This document shows positions 1 through 7,514 of a stretch of DNA of 10,079 nucleotides, one piece after another. Both the position numbers and the translations under genes were made by a program. The notes under the pieces are model-generated. The model was given only the letters and a program-made list of their open reading frames with translations. It was not told where the DNA came from and searched no databases. The stretch comes from Nitrospinaceae bacterium. Lineage in GTDB: Bacteria; Nitrospinota; Nitrospinia; Nitrospinales; VA-1. Location of the stretch: NCBI GenBank assembly GCA_029937635.1, contig JAPYPM010000075.1, positions 1 through 10,079 on the forward strand, read 5' to 3'. Position 1 is the stretch's first letter. Each line of letters opens with the position of its first letter.

Positions 1-477
1 GAATTAATGTATGCAACTGGGTTGCGTGTTTCAGAGTTGACCTCACTTAAAATGAGTGAGGTTAATCTAGAAGTTGGGTTCCTTAGAACATTGGGTAAAG
101 GCTCTAAAGAAAGGGTTGTCCCTATTGGAGATATAGCTAAAACTGCTATAGAGGGTTATGTCAATAATGCACGTCCTTTATTTCAAAAAAAACGTATAAC
201 TGAGGACTTATTTTTAACTAGGAGGGGAAATGCTATGTCTAGACAAAGCTTCTGGAAAATTGTAAAAAAATATTCGATCAAGGCAAAAATAGCGGGTACG
301 GTATCCCCGCATGCTCTGAGGCATGCATTCGCTACTCATCTTCTTGACCGTGGAGCAGACTTGCGTTCTGTTCAAAAAATGTTAGGACACGCAGACATTT
401 CTAGTACACAAATATATACTCATGTTCTAAGTGAGAGAATGAGCGGTATTTACAAACACTTTCATCCAAGAGCTTGA
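1..477 (+). CDS. xerD: Tyrosine recombinase XerD-like, C-terminal part (5' end outside window)
   Basis: This is the catalytic domain of a site-specific tyrosine recombinase, probably the XerC/XerD type that resolves chromosome dimers at dif during division. The reading frame is open to base 1 (Glu-Leu before the Met at 7), and the first visible residues match an internal Xer motif (MYATGLRVSEL), so the real start is upstream. Counting from that Met, the full catalytic set is visible: Arg7, Lys31 in GKGSKER, His102 and Arg105 in PHALRH, His128 in LGHAD, and nucleophile Tyr137 in IYTHV. The spacings (24, 3, 23 and 9 residues) equal those of E. coli XerD. The protein ends in HPRA, as E. coli XerD does, which favours XerD over XerC. 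About half of a usual ~295-residue protein is visible. A 146-base gap separates it from the fab operon, so it is probably a separate transcription unit. Confidence 0.93.
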   Translation, partial: ELMYATGLRVSELTSLKMSEVNLEVGFLRTLGKGSKERVVPIGDIAKTAIEGYVNNARPLFQKKRITEDLFLTRRGNAMSRQSFWKIVKKYSIKAKIAGTVSPHALRHAFATHLLDRGADLRSVQKMLGHADISSTQIYTHVLSERMSGIYKHFHPRA

Positions 478-506
478 TTAATTTGGGTAATAGACTTATG
501 TTTTTC

Positions 507-522
507 TTGACGATGTCATCAA
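507..522. promoter_or_regulatory. Operator-like imperfect dyad upstream of the fab operon
   Basis: The 16-base sequence TTGACGATGTCATCAA has dyad symmetry: TTGA pairs with TCAA, and the inner GA pairs with TC, with a single mismatched position in each arm. It sits in the gap between xerD and yceD. Its first six bases, TTGACG, could also be a -35 element, with a weak TATTGT -10 at 530-535 after 17 bases. No T-run follows, so it is a poor terminator candidate. Binding by a lipid-synthesis regulator is speculation; the sequence is not a motif I recognise. Confidence 0.3.
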
Positions 523-564
523 ATAAAGATATTGTATTTTGTACCCTTCCTGTTTTTTCTACTA

Positions 565-570
565 TATAAT
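565..570 (+). promoter_or_regulatory. Candidate -10 box for the yceD-rpmF-plsX-fab operon
   Basis: A perfect TATAAT lies 53 bases before the yceD start, inside an AT-rich gap between two same-strand genes. Transcription would begin near 577 and give a leader of about 47 bases. The best -35 match, TTGTAC at 539-544, is 20 bases away, longer than the usual 16-18, so the promoter is only partly supported. Confidence 0.35.
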
Positions 571-623
571 GGTTTTTTAAAAGAAGTTGTTTTAGTCCTT
601 ATTTTCTACATGTATCTTGTGTC

Positions 624-1163
624 ATGGTTTTTCCTATTGAGGAGATTGGTGAGGAAGGTCTGGACTTTAAATTGGTTTTGAAGAAAGATCAAATTGTAGT
701 CGGTCAGACAGACTTAAATTTAAACGATGATGTTGCTGTTAAGGGAACCCTGACCAGAATAGATGATAATGTTTACCTAAAGGGTGGAGTAACAACGAGT
801 GTAGTTACTAGTTGTTCTCGCTGTCTTGATGCATTAACATATCCGATTGATAGTGAATTAAAAGCTCATTTTGCACCGATCGATGATCGATTAACTTCAT
901 TAAATGAGGTGGAATTACACGCCTCCGATATTGATGTAGAAGTGTATGAAAAACAACAGATTAATCTCACTCAATCGGTCAGGGATAGTATATTGCTTGC
1001 TGTTCCTGCTATATCCTTGTGTGAGAAAGGCTGTAAAGGACTTTGTTCCCAGTGTGGACAGAATCTGAATCATGCGTTTTGTAAGTGCTCAAATGAGTCC
1101 TTTACAGATCCAAGATTGAAAATTTTAAAAGTATTAAAAGATCAATTTTCTAAAGGAGAATAG
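624..1163 (+). CDS. yceD: YceD/DUF177 family cysteine-rich protein
   Basis: This belongs to the DUF177 family, encoded just upstream of rpmF in most bacteria and implicated in 23S rRNA accumulation and large-subunit biogenesis. The exact biochemistry is unsettled. The 179-residue length is usual. Eight cysteines are placed as in the family: Cys64 and Cys67 in SCSRC, then Cys133, Cys137, Cys141, Cys144, Cys153 and Cys155 in the stretch that includes CKGLCSQCG. They probably bind zinc. The C-terminal DPRLKILKVLKD segment is also a family hallmark. The ATG at 624 has no clear ribosome binding site, but the following FPIEEIGEEGL matches where the family normally begins. The stop codon is immediately followed by the rpmF start, implying one transcript and coupled translation of two ribosome-related proteins. 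Confidence 0.9.
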   Translation: MVFPIEEIGEEGLDFKLVLKKDQIVVGQTDLNLNDDVAVKGTLTRIDDNVYLKGGVTTSVVTSCSRCLDALTYPIDSELKAHFAPIDDRLTSLNEVELHASDIDVEVYEKQQINLTQSVRDSILLAVPAISLCEKGCKGLCSQCGQNLNHAFCKCSNESFTDPRLKILKVLKDQFSKGE

Positions 1164-1346
1164 ATGCCAGTTCCGAAGAAGAAGATGTCCAAGTCTAGGC
1201 AGGGGATGCGTAGATCACATGATAAGCTTAGCCAACCAACCATGAGCGAATGTCCGCAATGTCATGAAATGCATAAGCCACATCATGTATGTGCTCATTG
1301 CGGCTATTACAAAGATAAAGAAGTAATGGAAGTGGAAGTTGTATAA
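1164..1346 (+). CDS. rpmF: 50S ribosomal protein L32
   Basis: This is the small zinc-ribbon protein of the large ribosomal subunit. The 60-residue length is typical. The N-terminus MPVPKKKMSKSRQGMRRSHD is the conserved basic RNA-binding part. The zinc ribbon is intact: Cys30 and Cys33 (CPQC) pair with Cys43 and Cys46 (CAHC), so this is the zinc-binding (C+) form, not a zinc-independent paralogue. A strong ribosome binding site, AAGGAG at 1153-1158, lies inside the end of yceD, 5 bases before the ATG. No base separates it from the yceD stop. The gap to plsX is 104 bases, the largest inside the operon, and could contain a secondary promoter or processing site. Confidence 0.97.
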   Translation: MPVPKKKMSKSRQGMRRSHDKLSQPTMSECPQCHEMHKPHHVCAHCGYYKDKEVMEVEVV

Positions 1347-1405
1347 GTGTTTTTCACAGCGTTGCGGATCACGTCTTATTTTATCCTAAGTTTATTAACT
1401 CTACG

Positions 1406-1411
1406 TATTAT
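1406..1411 (+). promoter_or_regulatory. Weak candidate -10 box ahead of plsX
   Basis: TATTAT (5 of 6 matches to the -10 consensus) lies in the 104-base rpmF-plsX gap. No acceptable -35 element is found 15-19 bases upstream. In such AT-rich DNA the match is expected by chance fairly often; it is listed because this is the only wide gap within the operon. Confidence 0.15.
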
Positions 1412-1450
1412 ATCTAAAGTAACCCGTCCTTTGATGGAGTCATTTGTTAT

Positions 1451-2566
1451 ATGAAGATTGCGGTTGACGCTATGGGCGGCGATCACGCTCCTCAAGCTGT
1501 AATCGAAGGAGCTGTGATGGCCACTAAAGAGTGTGGTGTAGAGATTGCTCTGATCGGTTTGTCTGACTTGGTTGAGGAAGAACTATCTAGATATGATGAC
1601 TGGAAGGAATTGCCGATTGAGGTTGTCCATGCGCAAGATGTAGTTGAAATGCATGAAGCACCCTCCAAAGTTTTGAGAGGTAAGAAAAAATCGTCAATCA
1701 AAATTGGTCTTAATTTAGTAAAGGATGGTCAGGCATCTGCTTTTGTCAGTGCTGGAAATACTGGTGCTGTTCTTGCTTTTGCAACTTTTACCCTTCGTCT
1801 CCTAAAGGGAGTAGACCGCCCTGCAATTGCCATTCAGTTGCCGACCTTAAAAGGATACTCTATTTTACTTGATGCGGGAGCAAATGTTGATTGTAAATCC
1901 AGTCAATTGTTCCAGTTTGGTATAATGGGACATTCTTTTGCTAAATACATACATGGAAAGTCTGTTCCTAGTGTTGGTTTATTGAGTATTGGTGAAGAGG
2001 ATTCAAAGGGAAACGAGGTTACCCGTGAAGCCTTTCATTTGCTAAAAAATAGTCATGTACGATTTATTGGCAATTTGGAAGGAAAAGAGGTTTATCAAGG
2101 TAATTCTGATGTAATAGTATGTGATGGGTTTACTGGGAATGTAGCATTGAAAATTAGTGAAAGTCTTGCCGAGATGATAGGAGAGAACTTAAAACAGGTT
2201 TTTATGGCTAATTGGGTTACTAAACTTGGTTATTATTTGATTAGACCTCAATTTTTAAATTTTAAAAAAATGGTTGATCACTCTGAGACAGGGGGAGCAC
2301 CCCTTTTAGGGGTAAATGGAGTTTGTATCATTGCCCATGGTGGTTCATCTCCAAAATCAATTAAAAATGCAATTATTCGTGCCAAAGAATTAGTAGAAAA
2401 AAAAATGAATGAACACATTCGGAATGACATAGAATCAAACCTTGTGTTGGGTAAAGAGCCTTTTTGGAAGAATATTAAAAAAATCACCTTTACGCCGGAT
2501 AAGGATGGGAGTGATACTAATACTTCACCTGAAACTAAATTTACTCCCAAAGATAAATCTTTTTAA
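1451..2566 (+). CDS. plsX: Phosphate acyltransferase PlsX
   Basis: PlsX converts acyl-ACP and phosphate to acyl-phosphate, the acyl donor used by the membrane acyltransferase PlsY in the first step of phospholipid synthesis. It acts as a peripheral membrane protein. The family start KIAVDAMGGDHAP follows directly on Met1. Other family motifs are FVSAGNTGA (98-106), LLDAGANVDCK (139-149), VCDGFTGNVALK (223-234) and GGAPLLGVNG (281-290). The start has GGAG at 1436-1439, 11 bases upstream, a rather long spacing. At 371 residues it is some 30-40 longer than the usual 330-340. The extra part (from about residue 333) is a Lys/Asp/Thr/Ser-rich tail without recognisable domain. A run of nine A (2397-2405) lies just before this tail. 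fabH follows after 8 bases. Confidence 0.96.
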   Translation: MKIAVDAMGGDHAPQAVIEGAVMATKECGVEIALIGLSDLVEEELSRYDDWKELPIEVVHAQDVVEMHEAPSKVLRGKKKSSIKIGLNLVKDGQASAFVSAGNTGAVLAFATFTLRLLKGVDRPAIAIQLPTLKGYSILLDAGANVDCKSSQLFQFGIMGHSFAKYIHGKSVPSVGLLSIGEEDSKGNEVTREAFHLLKNSHVRFIGNLEGKEVYQGNSDVIVCDGFTGNVALKISESLAEMIGENLKQVFMANWVTKLGYYLIRPQFLNFKKMVDHSETGGAPLLGVNGVCIIAHGGSSPKSIKNAIIRAKELVEKKMNEHIRNDIESNLVLGKEPFWKNIKKITFTPDKDGSDTNTSPETKFTPKDKSF

Positions 2567-2574
2567 CTTTCTCG

Positions 2575-3576
2575 ATGAATACTGGTATCAAAATTAGAGC
2601 TGAAATTGCTGGTACAGGTATGTTTCTTCCCAGAAAAGTTCTTACGAATGCAGACTTAGAAAAAACACTTGATACCTCTGATGAATGGATTCGTACGCGT
2701 ACCGGCATTTGTGAAAGGCGCATTGCTGATGAGGATGAATCGTCATCCACTCTTGCGATTCAAGCAGGAAAGATGGCTCTTGAGTCAGCGAAAATTTTAC
2801 CTAATGAGCTAGACCTCATTATTGTTTGTACATCAACTCCTGATATTCTTTTCCCAGCTACAGCCTGCTTTGTTCAAAATGGACTTGGTGCTATAAATGC
2901 CGCAGCCTATGATATTTCAGCTGTTTGCTCTGGGTTTGTCTTTGGATTATCTATAGCAGAGCAGTACATTAAAAGTGGTAAGTATCGTTACGTTCTGATT
3001 GTTGGCAGTGAAACCAATTCGCGTATTGTAGATTGGTCAGATCGGTCAACTTGCATATTGTTTGGAGATGGGGCTGGCGCCATAGTTTTAAAGAAAAATG
3101 AAATTAATGAACCAAGGGGTTTGCTGTCCACGCACATTCATTCAGATGGTAGTAAATCTAATTTGATTATAGTTCCTGGTGGTATCGGGAAAAAAAAAAT
3201 ATCGCATGAAGCTATAGATAGAAAAGAATATTTTATTCATATGTCTGGCAATTCTACGTTTAAGGCAGCTGTCAAGAGAATGGTGGAAGTTTCCAAAGAG
3301 GCTTTGGATTTTAATGAACTTTCAGCCGAAGACATTGGTTTAGTTATACCTCATCAAGCTAATAGACGGATTATTGATGCGGTAACAGAGAAACTAGGTG
3401 TTCCACAAGAAAAAATTTTTATAAACATAGAAAAATATGGAAATACCTCATCGGCTTCAATTCCTATAGCTCTTCATGAGGCCAATCAAGCTAGTTTAAT
3501 AAAACCAGGAAACCTTGTACTTCTGGTTGTTGTTGGGGCTGGGTTTACTTGGGGGGCGGCGTTGATTAGATGGTGA
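2575..3576 (+). CDS. fabH: Beta-ketoacyl-ACP synthase III FabH
   Basis: FabH starts fatty acid synthesis by condensing an acyl-CoA primer (usually acetyl-CoA) with malonyl-ACP in the cytosol. At 333 residues it has the normal length. The catalytic triad is present: Cys118 in DISAVCSGF, His260 in PHQANRR and Asn290 in KYGNTSSASIP. The C-terminal FTWGAALIRW is the family signature. The ATG at 2575 is the only good start before the conserved AEIAGTGMFLP, but no Shine-Dalgarno sequence precedes it. With plsX ending 8 bases upstream, translation is probably coupled. The gene contains a run of ten A (3190-3199) encoding part of GKKKIS, unusual for an essential gene because it is prone to slippage. 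It overlaps fabD by 7 bases. Confidence 0.97.
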   Translation: MNTGIKIRAEIAGTGMFLPRKVLTNADLEKTLDTSDEWIRTRTGICERRIADEDESSSTLAIQAGKMALESAKILPNELDLIIVCTSTPDILFPATACFVQNGLGAINAAAYDISAVCSGFVFGLSIAEQYIKSGKYRYVLIVGSETNSRIVDWSDRSTCILFGDGAGAIVLKKNEINEPRGLLSTHIHSDGSKSNLIIVPGGIGKKKISHEAIDRKEYFIHMSGNSTFKAAVKRMVEVSKEALDFNELSAEDIGLVIPHQANRRIIDAVTEKLGVPQEKIFINIEKYGNTSSASIPIALHEANQASLIKPGNLVLLVVVGAGFTWGAALIRW

Positions 3577-4538
3577 AAATTGCTTTTCTTTTTCCAGGTC
3601 AAGGATCACAAACCGTTGGTATGGGCAGTGAATTTTACAAGACCTCTTTAGAGTCTAAAAAATTATTTGATAGTGCTGGAGAAGTTCTTGGGTTTGATAT
3701 TGCAGACTTGTGTTTTAATGGACCTAGCGAAAAATTAATGCTTACTGAAAATGCCCAACCTGCTCTTTTAATTCATAGTACAATAGCCTTGAATTTGTTG
3801 AGGGGAAATGGTATCAATGCCGATATAGCAGCTGGTCATAGCCTTGGTGAGTATTCAGCTAATGTTGCAGCAGGATCTATTCAATTTTTGGATGCGGTTC
3901 GGTTGGTTAATTTGAGGGGGCGTTTTATGCAGGAAGCGGTTCCCGTAGGTGTTGGAGGTATGGCAGCCATAATTGGAATGCCTCTAGATAGTGTTCGCGA
4001 ATTATGCGATAGAATTTCAACCGAAGACTTTATTGTTCAACCAGCCAATATTAACAGTCAGGAGCAAATTGTTGTTGCCGGCCATCTTAGAGCTGTTGAG
4101 GAAGTATCTCGATTAGCAAAAAAGGAGGGGGCTAAAAAAGCAGTCATATTACCGGTTAGCGCTCCTTTTCACTGTTCATTGATGAAATCAGCAGAAATAA
4201 AACTACAAAAAGAACTAGAAAAAACAGAATTTGCTGACCATCAATATCCAGTTATATCTAATATTCAAGCAAGACCACTTACTACTGGTTCTCTTGCACG
4301 GGAAGCATTGATTCGTCAGGTTTGCTCGCCTGTTATGTGGGCTGATACAATGCAATATTTTATTAAAGAAGGAGTAAATGTTGTTATTGAACTAGGTACT
4401 GGAAGGGTTTTGTCTGGTCTTATGCGCCGGTTTAGTAATAATGTTAAGCGTTTTCAGGTTGGAGACCCTGAGTCCTTAAAAACAACCGTTGATGCCTGTA
4501 AAATATTTTTAAAACAAAAGGATAGCTATGGAACTTAA
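3570..4538 (+). CDS. fabD: Malonyl-CoA:ACP transacylase FabD
   Basis: FabD transfers malonyl from CoA to the carrier protein, supplying the extender unit for FabH and FabF. The 322 residues cover the whole acyltransferase fold. Visible catalytic elements are the FPGQGSQ loop (8-14), the nucleophile Ser91 in GHSLGEYSA, Arg116 for the malonyl carboxylate, His201 in SAPFHCSLM, and Gln250 in IRQVCSPVMW. Their positions fall within one residue of Ser92, Arg117, His201 and Gln250 of E. coli FabD. The ATG overlaps the last 7 bases of fabH, and no good ribosome binding site is seen, so initiation probably depends on ribosomes finishing fabH. The 3' end overlaps fabG by 11 bases. Confidence 0.97.
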   Translation: MVKIAFLFPGQGSQTVGMGSEFYKTSLESKKLFDSAGEVLGFDIADLCFNGPSEKLMLTENAQPALLIHSTIALNLLRGNGINADIAAGHSLGEYSANVAAGSIQFLDAVRLVNLRGRFMQEAVPVGVGGMAAIIGMPLDSVRELCDRISTEDFIVQPANINSQEQIVVAGHLRAVEEVSRLAKKEGAKKAVILPVSAPFHCSLMKSAEIKLQKELEKTEFADHQYPVISNIQARPLTTGSLAREALIRQVCSPVMWADTMQYFIKEGVNVVIELGTGRVLSGLMRRFSNNVKRFQVGDPESLKTTVDACKIFLKQKDSYGT

Positions 4539-5268
4539 AGGTAAAGTTGCGCTAGTTACCGGTGGGGGACAAGGAATAGGGCAGGTGATCGGAAATCACT
4601 TAGCAAAAATTGGGGCGCACGTTGTTTTTGGGGATATTAATCTTAAAAATGCTGAAAAATCTGCTGAAGATGTTGTCGCCAGTGGAGGTAAAGCTTCTGC
4701 TATTTTATTAAATGTAATAGACCCAGAAAATGTTAAAGTGGCATTTGATTCAATAAAAAGCGAATTTAAGCCCTTGGATATTTTGATTAACAATGCAGGA
4801 ATTACCAAGGACGGACTTTTTGTTAGAATGAAGGAAGATGACTGGGATCGTGTTCTCGCCGTAAATCTTAAAGGTAGTTTTCTTTGCGGTCAACAAGCAG
4901 CAAAACATATGATGAAGCAGCGTCAAGGAGCTATTGTTAATATTGCTTCCATAGTGGGTATTATGGGGAATGCTGGCCAGGCTAATTATTCATCATCTAA
5001 AGCAGGTTTAATTGGTTTGACAAAAACTATGGCACGAGAATTAGCCCCTAGAAACATCACAGTAAATGCTATAGCTCCGGGATTTATTGACACAGAAATG
5101 ACCCGGGTCCTTGATGAAAAAATAAAAGATAAACTTATTGAGCAGATACCTCTTTCGCGTTTGGGGCTTCCTGAAGATATAGCCCATAGTGTAGTTTTTC
5201 TTGTTTCCAGTAGTTCTAGTTATATTACTGGGCAGGTGTTAAATGTTAATGGTGGAATGTTGATGTAA
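4528..5268 (+). CDS. fabG: 3-oxoacyl-ACP reductase FabG (possibly NADH-preferring)
   Basis: FabG reduces 3-ketoacyl-ACP to 3-hydroxyacyl-ACP, the first reduction of each elongation cycle. It is a 246-residue classical short-chain dehydrogenase with a Rossmann motif TGGGQGIG (11-18), NNAG (88-91), and the catalytic Asn113, Ser141, Tyr154 and Lys158 (YSSSK). The end LNVNGGMLM is typical of FabG. The nucleotide-binding part is odd: position 15 is Gln where E. coli FabG has Arg15, and the second strand ends in Asp36 (VVFGDIN). An acidic residue there normally contacts the adenosine ribose of NAD and excludes the phosphate of NADP. A clear AAAGGA at 4517-4522, 5 bases before the ATG and inside fabD, supports the start. 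Position in the operon makes FabG the natural call, though paralogous SDRs look alike. Confidence 0.94.
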   Translation: MELKGKVALVTGGGQGIGQVIGNHLAKIGAHVVFGDINLKNAEKSAEDVVASGGKASAILLNVIDPENVKVAFDSIKSEFKPLDILINNAGITKDGLFVRMKEDDWDRVLAVNLKGSFLCGQQAAKHMMKQRQGAIVNIASIVGIMGNAGQANYSSSKAGLIGLTKTMARELAPRNITVNAIAPGFIDTEMTRVLDEKIKDKLIEQIPLSRLGLPEDIAHSVVFLVSSSSSYITGQVLNVNGGMLM

Positions 5269-5289
5269 TATTTTTTAGGAGTTTTAATT

Positions 5290-5523
5290 ATGTCTGTTGA
5301 AGAAAAAGTAAGAGAAATTATAATTGATCAATTAGGTGTAGATGAGAAACAAGTTACAGATGAAGCTGCATTTATTGACGACTTAGGGGCGGATTCTCTT
5401 GATACTGTTGAGTTAGTCATGGCTCTTGAAGAGGAGTTTGATGTTGAAATCCCAGATGAAGAGGCTGAGAAGATTTCAAAAGTTCAGGATGCAATTGATT
5501 ATATAAAGAACAACACTAATTGA
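5290..5523 (+). CDS. acpP: Acyl carrier protein
   Basis: This is the small acidic protein that carries growing acyl chains on a 4'-phosphopantetheine arm and serves FabD, FabH, FabG, FabF and PlsX. It has 77 residues, the standard length. The attachment site is Ser36 in LGADSLDTVELV. The Glu- and Asp-rich helix II and the following FDVEIPDEEAEKI are characteristic and bind the partner enzymes. The start has a good AGGAG at 5277-5281, spaced 8 bases from the ATG. It lies 21 bases after fabG and 28 before fabF, the usual order. Confidence 0.98.
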   Translation: MSVEEKVREIIIDQLGVDEKQVTDEAAFIDDLGADSLDTVELVMALEEEFDVEIPDEEAEKISKVQDAIDYIKNNTN

Positions 5524-5551
5524 TTCATTCTATTGAATTTGGGGTAAGTGA

Positions 5552-6790
5552 ATGAGGAGGCGAGTAGTTGTCACGGGAATGGGTATTATTTCCCCATTGG
5601 GAATTGGTATTGAAGAAAATTGGTCAGCCATAACTAATGGAAGGTCTGGGATTGGCCCAATTACTAGGTTTGATACAGAGTCTTTTCCTGTAAGATTTGC
5701 GGGTGAAGTTGCAGGTTTTGATCCTGAGAAGTATATGGGGCATAAAGAAGTTAAAAAAATGGATAGGTTTATTCATTTTGCAGTAGCTGCTAGTAGTGAT
5801 GCCCTTAAAGACTCTGGTCTTGAAATTACTGAAAAAAATGCCGAGAGAGTTGGTGTTCAAGTAGGTGTTGGCCTTGGTGGATTACCAGCGATAGAGAAGT
5901 TCCACAATATATATAAAGAAAGAGGTGTACGTAAGATCTCACCTTTTTTTATTCCCATGGTTATTGCTAATCTTGCATCAGGTCAAGTGTCAATTCATTC
6001 TGGAGCTAAAGGTCCCAATACTTGCGTAGTTACAGCTTGTGCTACAGGAACTCATTCGATTGGAGATGCTGCCCGTTTGATACAGTATGGTGATGCCGAT
6101 GCAATGATTGCTGGGGGTACAGAGTCAGTTATTACTCCTCTTTGTATTGGGGGTTTTTATGCTGCAAAAGCTTTATCGACACGCAATGAAGATCCTAAAA
6201 GCGCAAGCAGACCATTTGACAAGGATCGAGATGGGTTTGTTATCGGGGAAGGGTGTGGAGTTGTAGTACTAGAAGAGTATGAAACAGCAAAAAAGCGTGG
6301 CGCTAAAATGTATGGTGAGATTTCAGGATATGCTTTGAATGGAGATGCTCATCACATAACTTCTACATCCCCTAATGGTGAGGGCGCTGCTCGTTGCATG
6401 AATTTAGCATTAAAAAATGCGAGTATAAACAATAGCGATATACACTACATTAATGCTCATGGAACATCTACAGGAGCAGACTCAGCTGAATCACAAGCTA
6501 TAAAATCTACGTTTGGAAATCATGCATATAAATTAGCAGTTAGTTCGACCAAATCTATGACTGGTCACTTACTTGGAGCTGCCGGAGGTATAGAAGCTAT
6601 TTATACATTACTTGCTATAAAACGTGGTGTTTTACCACCAACGATAAATTATAATACTCCTGATCCAGAGTGTGACTTGGATTATATTCCTAATCAGGCT
6701 AGAGAAGTAAAGATCTCTACAGCTATTTCTAATTCGTTTGGTTTTGGTGGTACAAACGCGGTTCTAGTATTCAAAAACCTGTCTAATTAA
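5552..6790 (+). CDS. fabF: Beta-ketoacyl-ACP synthase II FabF
   Basis: FabF condenses acyl-ACP with malonyl-ACP and lengthens the chain by two carbons per round. With 412 residues it has the family length. Catalytic residues are Cys163 in TACATGTHS, His303 in NAHGTST, Lys334 and His339 in STKSMTGHLLGA. The Gly-rich GFGGTNA loop (397-403) gates the active site. The start RRRVVVTGMGIISPLG follows Met1 exactly as in the family. The ribosome binding site is weak (GGGG at 5541-5544, 7 bases upstream). An AGGAGG lies just inside the coding region (5555-5560), reflecting Arg codons and not an initiation signal. As the only elongating synthase here it may do all condensations, but FabB could be encoded elsewhere. 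Confidence 0.97.
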   Translation: MRRRVVVTGMGIISPLGIGIEENWSAITNGRSGIGPITRFDTESFPVRFAGEVAGFDPEKYMGHKEVKKMDRFIHFAVAASSDALKDSGLEITEKNAERVGVQVGVGLGGLPAIEKFHNIYKERGVRKISPFFIPMVIANLASGQVSIHSGAKGPNTCVVTACATGTHSIGDAARLIQYGDADAMIAGGTESVITPLCIGGFYAAKALSTRNEDPKSASRPFDKDRDGFVIGEGCGVVVLEEYETAKKRGAKMYGEISGYALNGDAHHITSTSPNGEGAARCMNLALKNASINNSDIHYINAHGTSTGADSAESQAIKSTFGNHAYKLAVSSTKSMTGHLLGAAGGIEAIYTLLAIKRGVLPPTINYNTPDPECDLDYIPNQAREVKISTAISNSFGFGGTNAVLVFKNLSN

Positions 6791-6797
6791 TACAAAA

Positions 6798-7514
6798 ATG
6801 CATGAAGATAGAATTAATGCATTGGTTCCTTTGCAGGAATGCTTGCGCTATCAGTTCAAAAATATCGAACTTCTAGGGAAAGCACTAACTCATAAGTCTT
6901 ATTCAAATGAGGTTTTACACTCAGAAAAAAATAATGAGAGGCTTGAGTTTTTAGGAGATTCTGTTCTTGATCTAATTGTGAGTGATTATATTTTTTTTAG
7001 ATTTAAGGATTTGCCCGAAGGAGCATTGTCAAAAATTAGAGCGGCGGTTGTTAATGAAAAATCTCTTGCTGGGTTAGCTAAAAACCTAAAACTAGGTGGT
7101 TATCTTTCACTTGGTAAAGGAGAGTACTCTTCTGGAGGTAAGCAAAAAGCATCTATTCTTGCCAATGCCTATGAGGCCTTAGTGGGAGCTCTTTTTTGCG
7201 ATAGTGACTTTCGAACAACTGCTGATATATTTTTACCACAGTTGATTAAGGAAATTGATAACTGTAAAGATGCAAGCATATCCACAGACTTTAAAAGTCA
7301 CTTACAAGAATATACGCAAAACAAATTTTCTTGTGTTCCTTTATATAAGGTAGTGGAGGAAGTAGGTCCCAGCCATGATAAACAATTCAATATTAAGGTT
7401 ATAATTCGTAGTCAGACACTAGGGTCCGGAAAAGGGCGGAGTAAAAAAGAAGCTGAACAGATTGCGGCAAAGCATGCATTAAGTAGTTTTTTGAATGTGT
7501 TTAAAAAAATATAA
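6798..7514 (+). CDS. rnc: Ribonuclease III
   Basis: RNase III cleaves double-stranded RNA. It processes rRNA precursors and many structured mRNAs as a dimer. The N-terminal endonuclease domain (about 1-150) carries the signature NERLEFLGDSVLD (46-58), with Glu47, Glu50 and Asp54, and a second acidic site, Glu126 in NAYEALVGALF. The residue matching E. coli Asp114 is Asn123, a common natural variant. The double-stranded RNA-binding domain (about 163-232) ends in GKGRSKKEAEQIAAKHAL. The length, 238 residues, is normal. It starts 7 bases after fabF without a visible ribosome binding site, suggesting coupling to fabF. Co-transcription with acpP and fabF is common in bacteria. Confidence 0.96.
   Translation: MHEDRINALVPLQECLRYQFKNIELLGKALTHKSYSNEVLHSEKNNERLEFLGDSVLDLIVSDYIFFRFKDLPEGALSKIRAAVVNEKSLAGLAKNLKLGGYLSLGKGEYSSGGKQKASILANAYEALVGALFCDSDFRTTADIFLPQLIKEIDNCKDASISTDFKSHLQEYTQNKFSCVPLYKVVEEVGPSHDKQFNIKVIIRSQTLGSGKGRSKKEAEQIAAKHALSSFLNVFKKI

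Noticed and set aside
1..477. Tyrosine recombinase as the integrase of a mobile element
   Set aside because: The XerD-type HPRA ending, exact XerD catalytic spacing and conserved housekeeping neighbours point to the chromosomal recombinase; no attachment repeats or cargo genes are visible.
877..892. GATCGAT direct repeat/palindrome within yceD
   Set aside because: It is short, lies in coding sequence and matches ordinary Asp-Arg codons; no second copy cluster suggests a site.
2299..2313. Perfect hairpin ACCCCT-TTT-AGGGGT inside plsX
   Set aside because: It encodes the conserved APLLGVNG motif of PlsX, has no T-run after it and lies well inside the gene; it is best explained by codon choice.
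2278..2750. Minus-strand open frames opposite plsX and fabH, and similar ones opposite fabG, fabF, rnc and the start of plsX
   Set aside because: They lie fully or mostly opposite well-conserved genes, and their translations are low-complexity without recognisable motifs.
5523..5538. Small hairpin ATTCA / TGAAT between acpP and fabF
   Set aside because: The 5-base AT-rich stem is too weak to act as an attenuator without other support.
6798..7514. Asn123 in RNase III as a loss of catalytic function
   Set aside because: Asn at the position of E. coli Asp114 occurs naturally in many active RNase III enzymes, and all other acidic catalytic residues are present.
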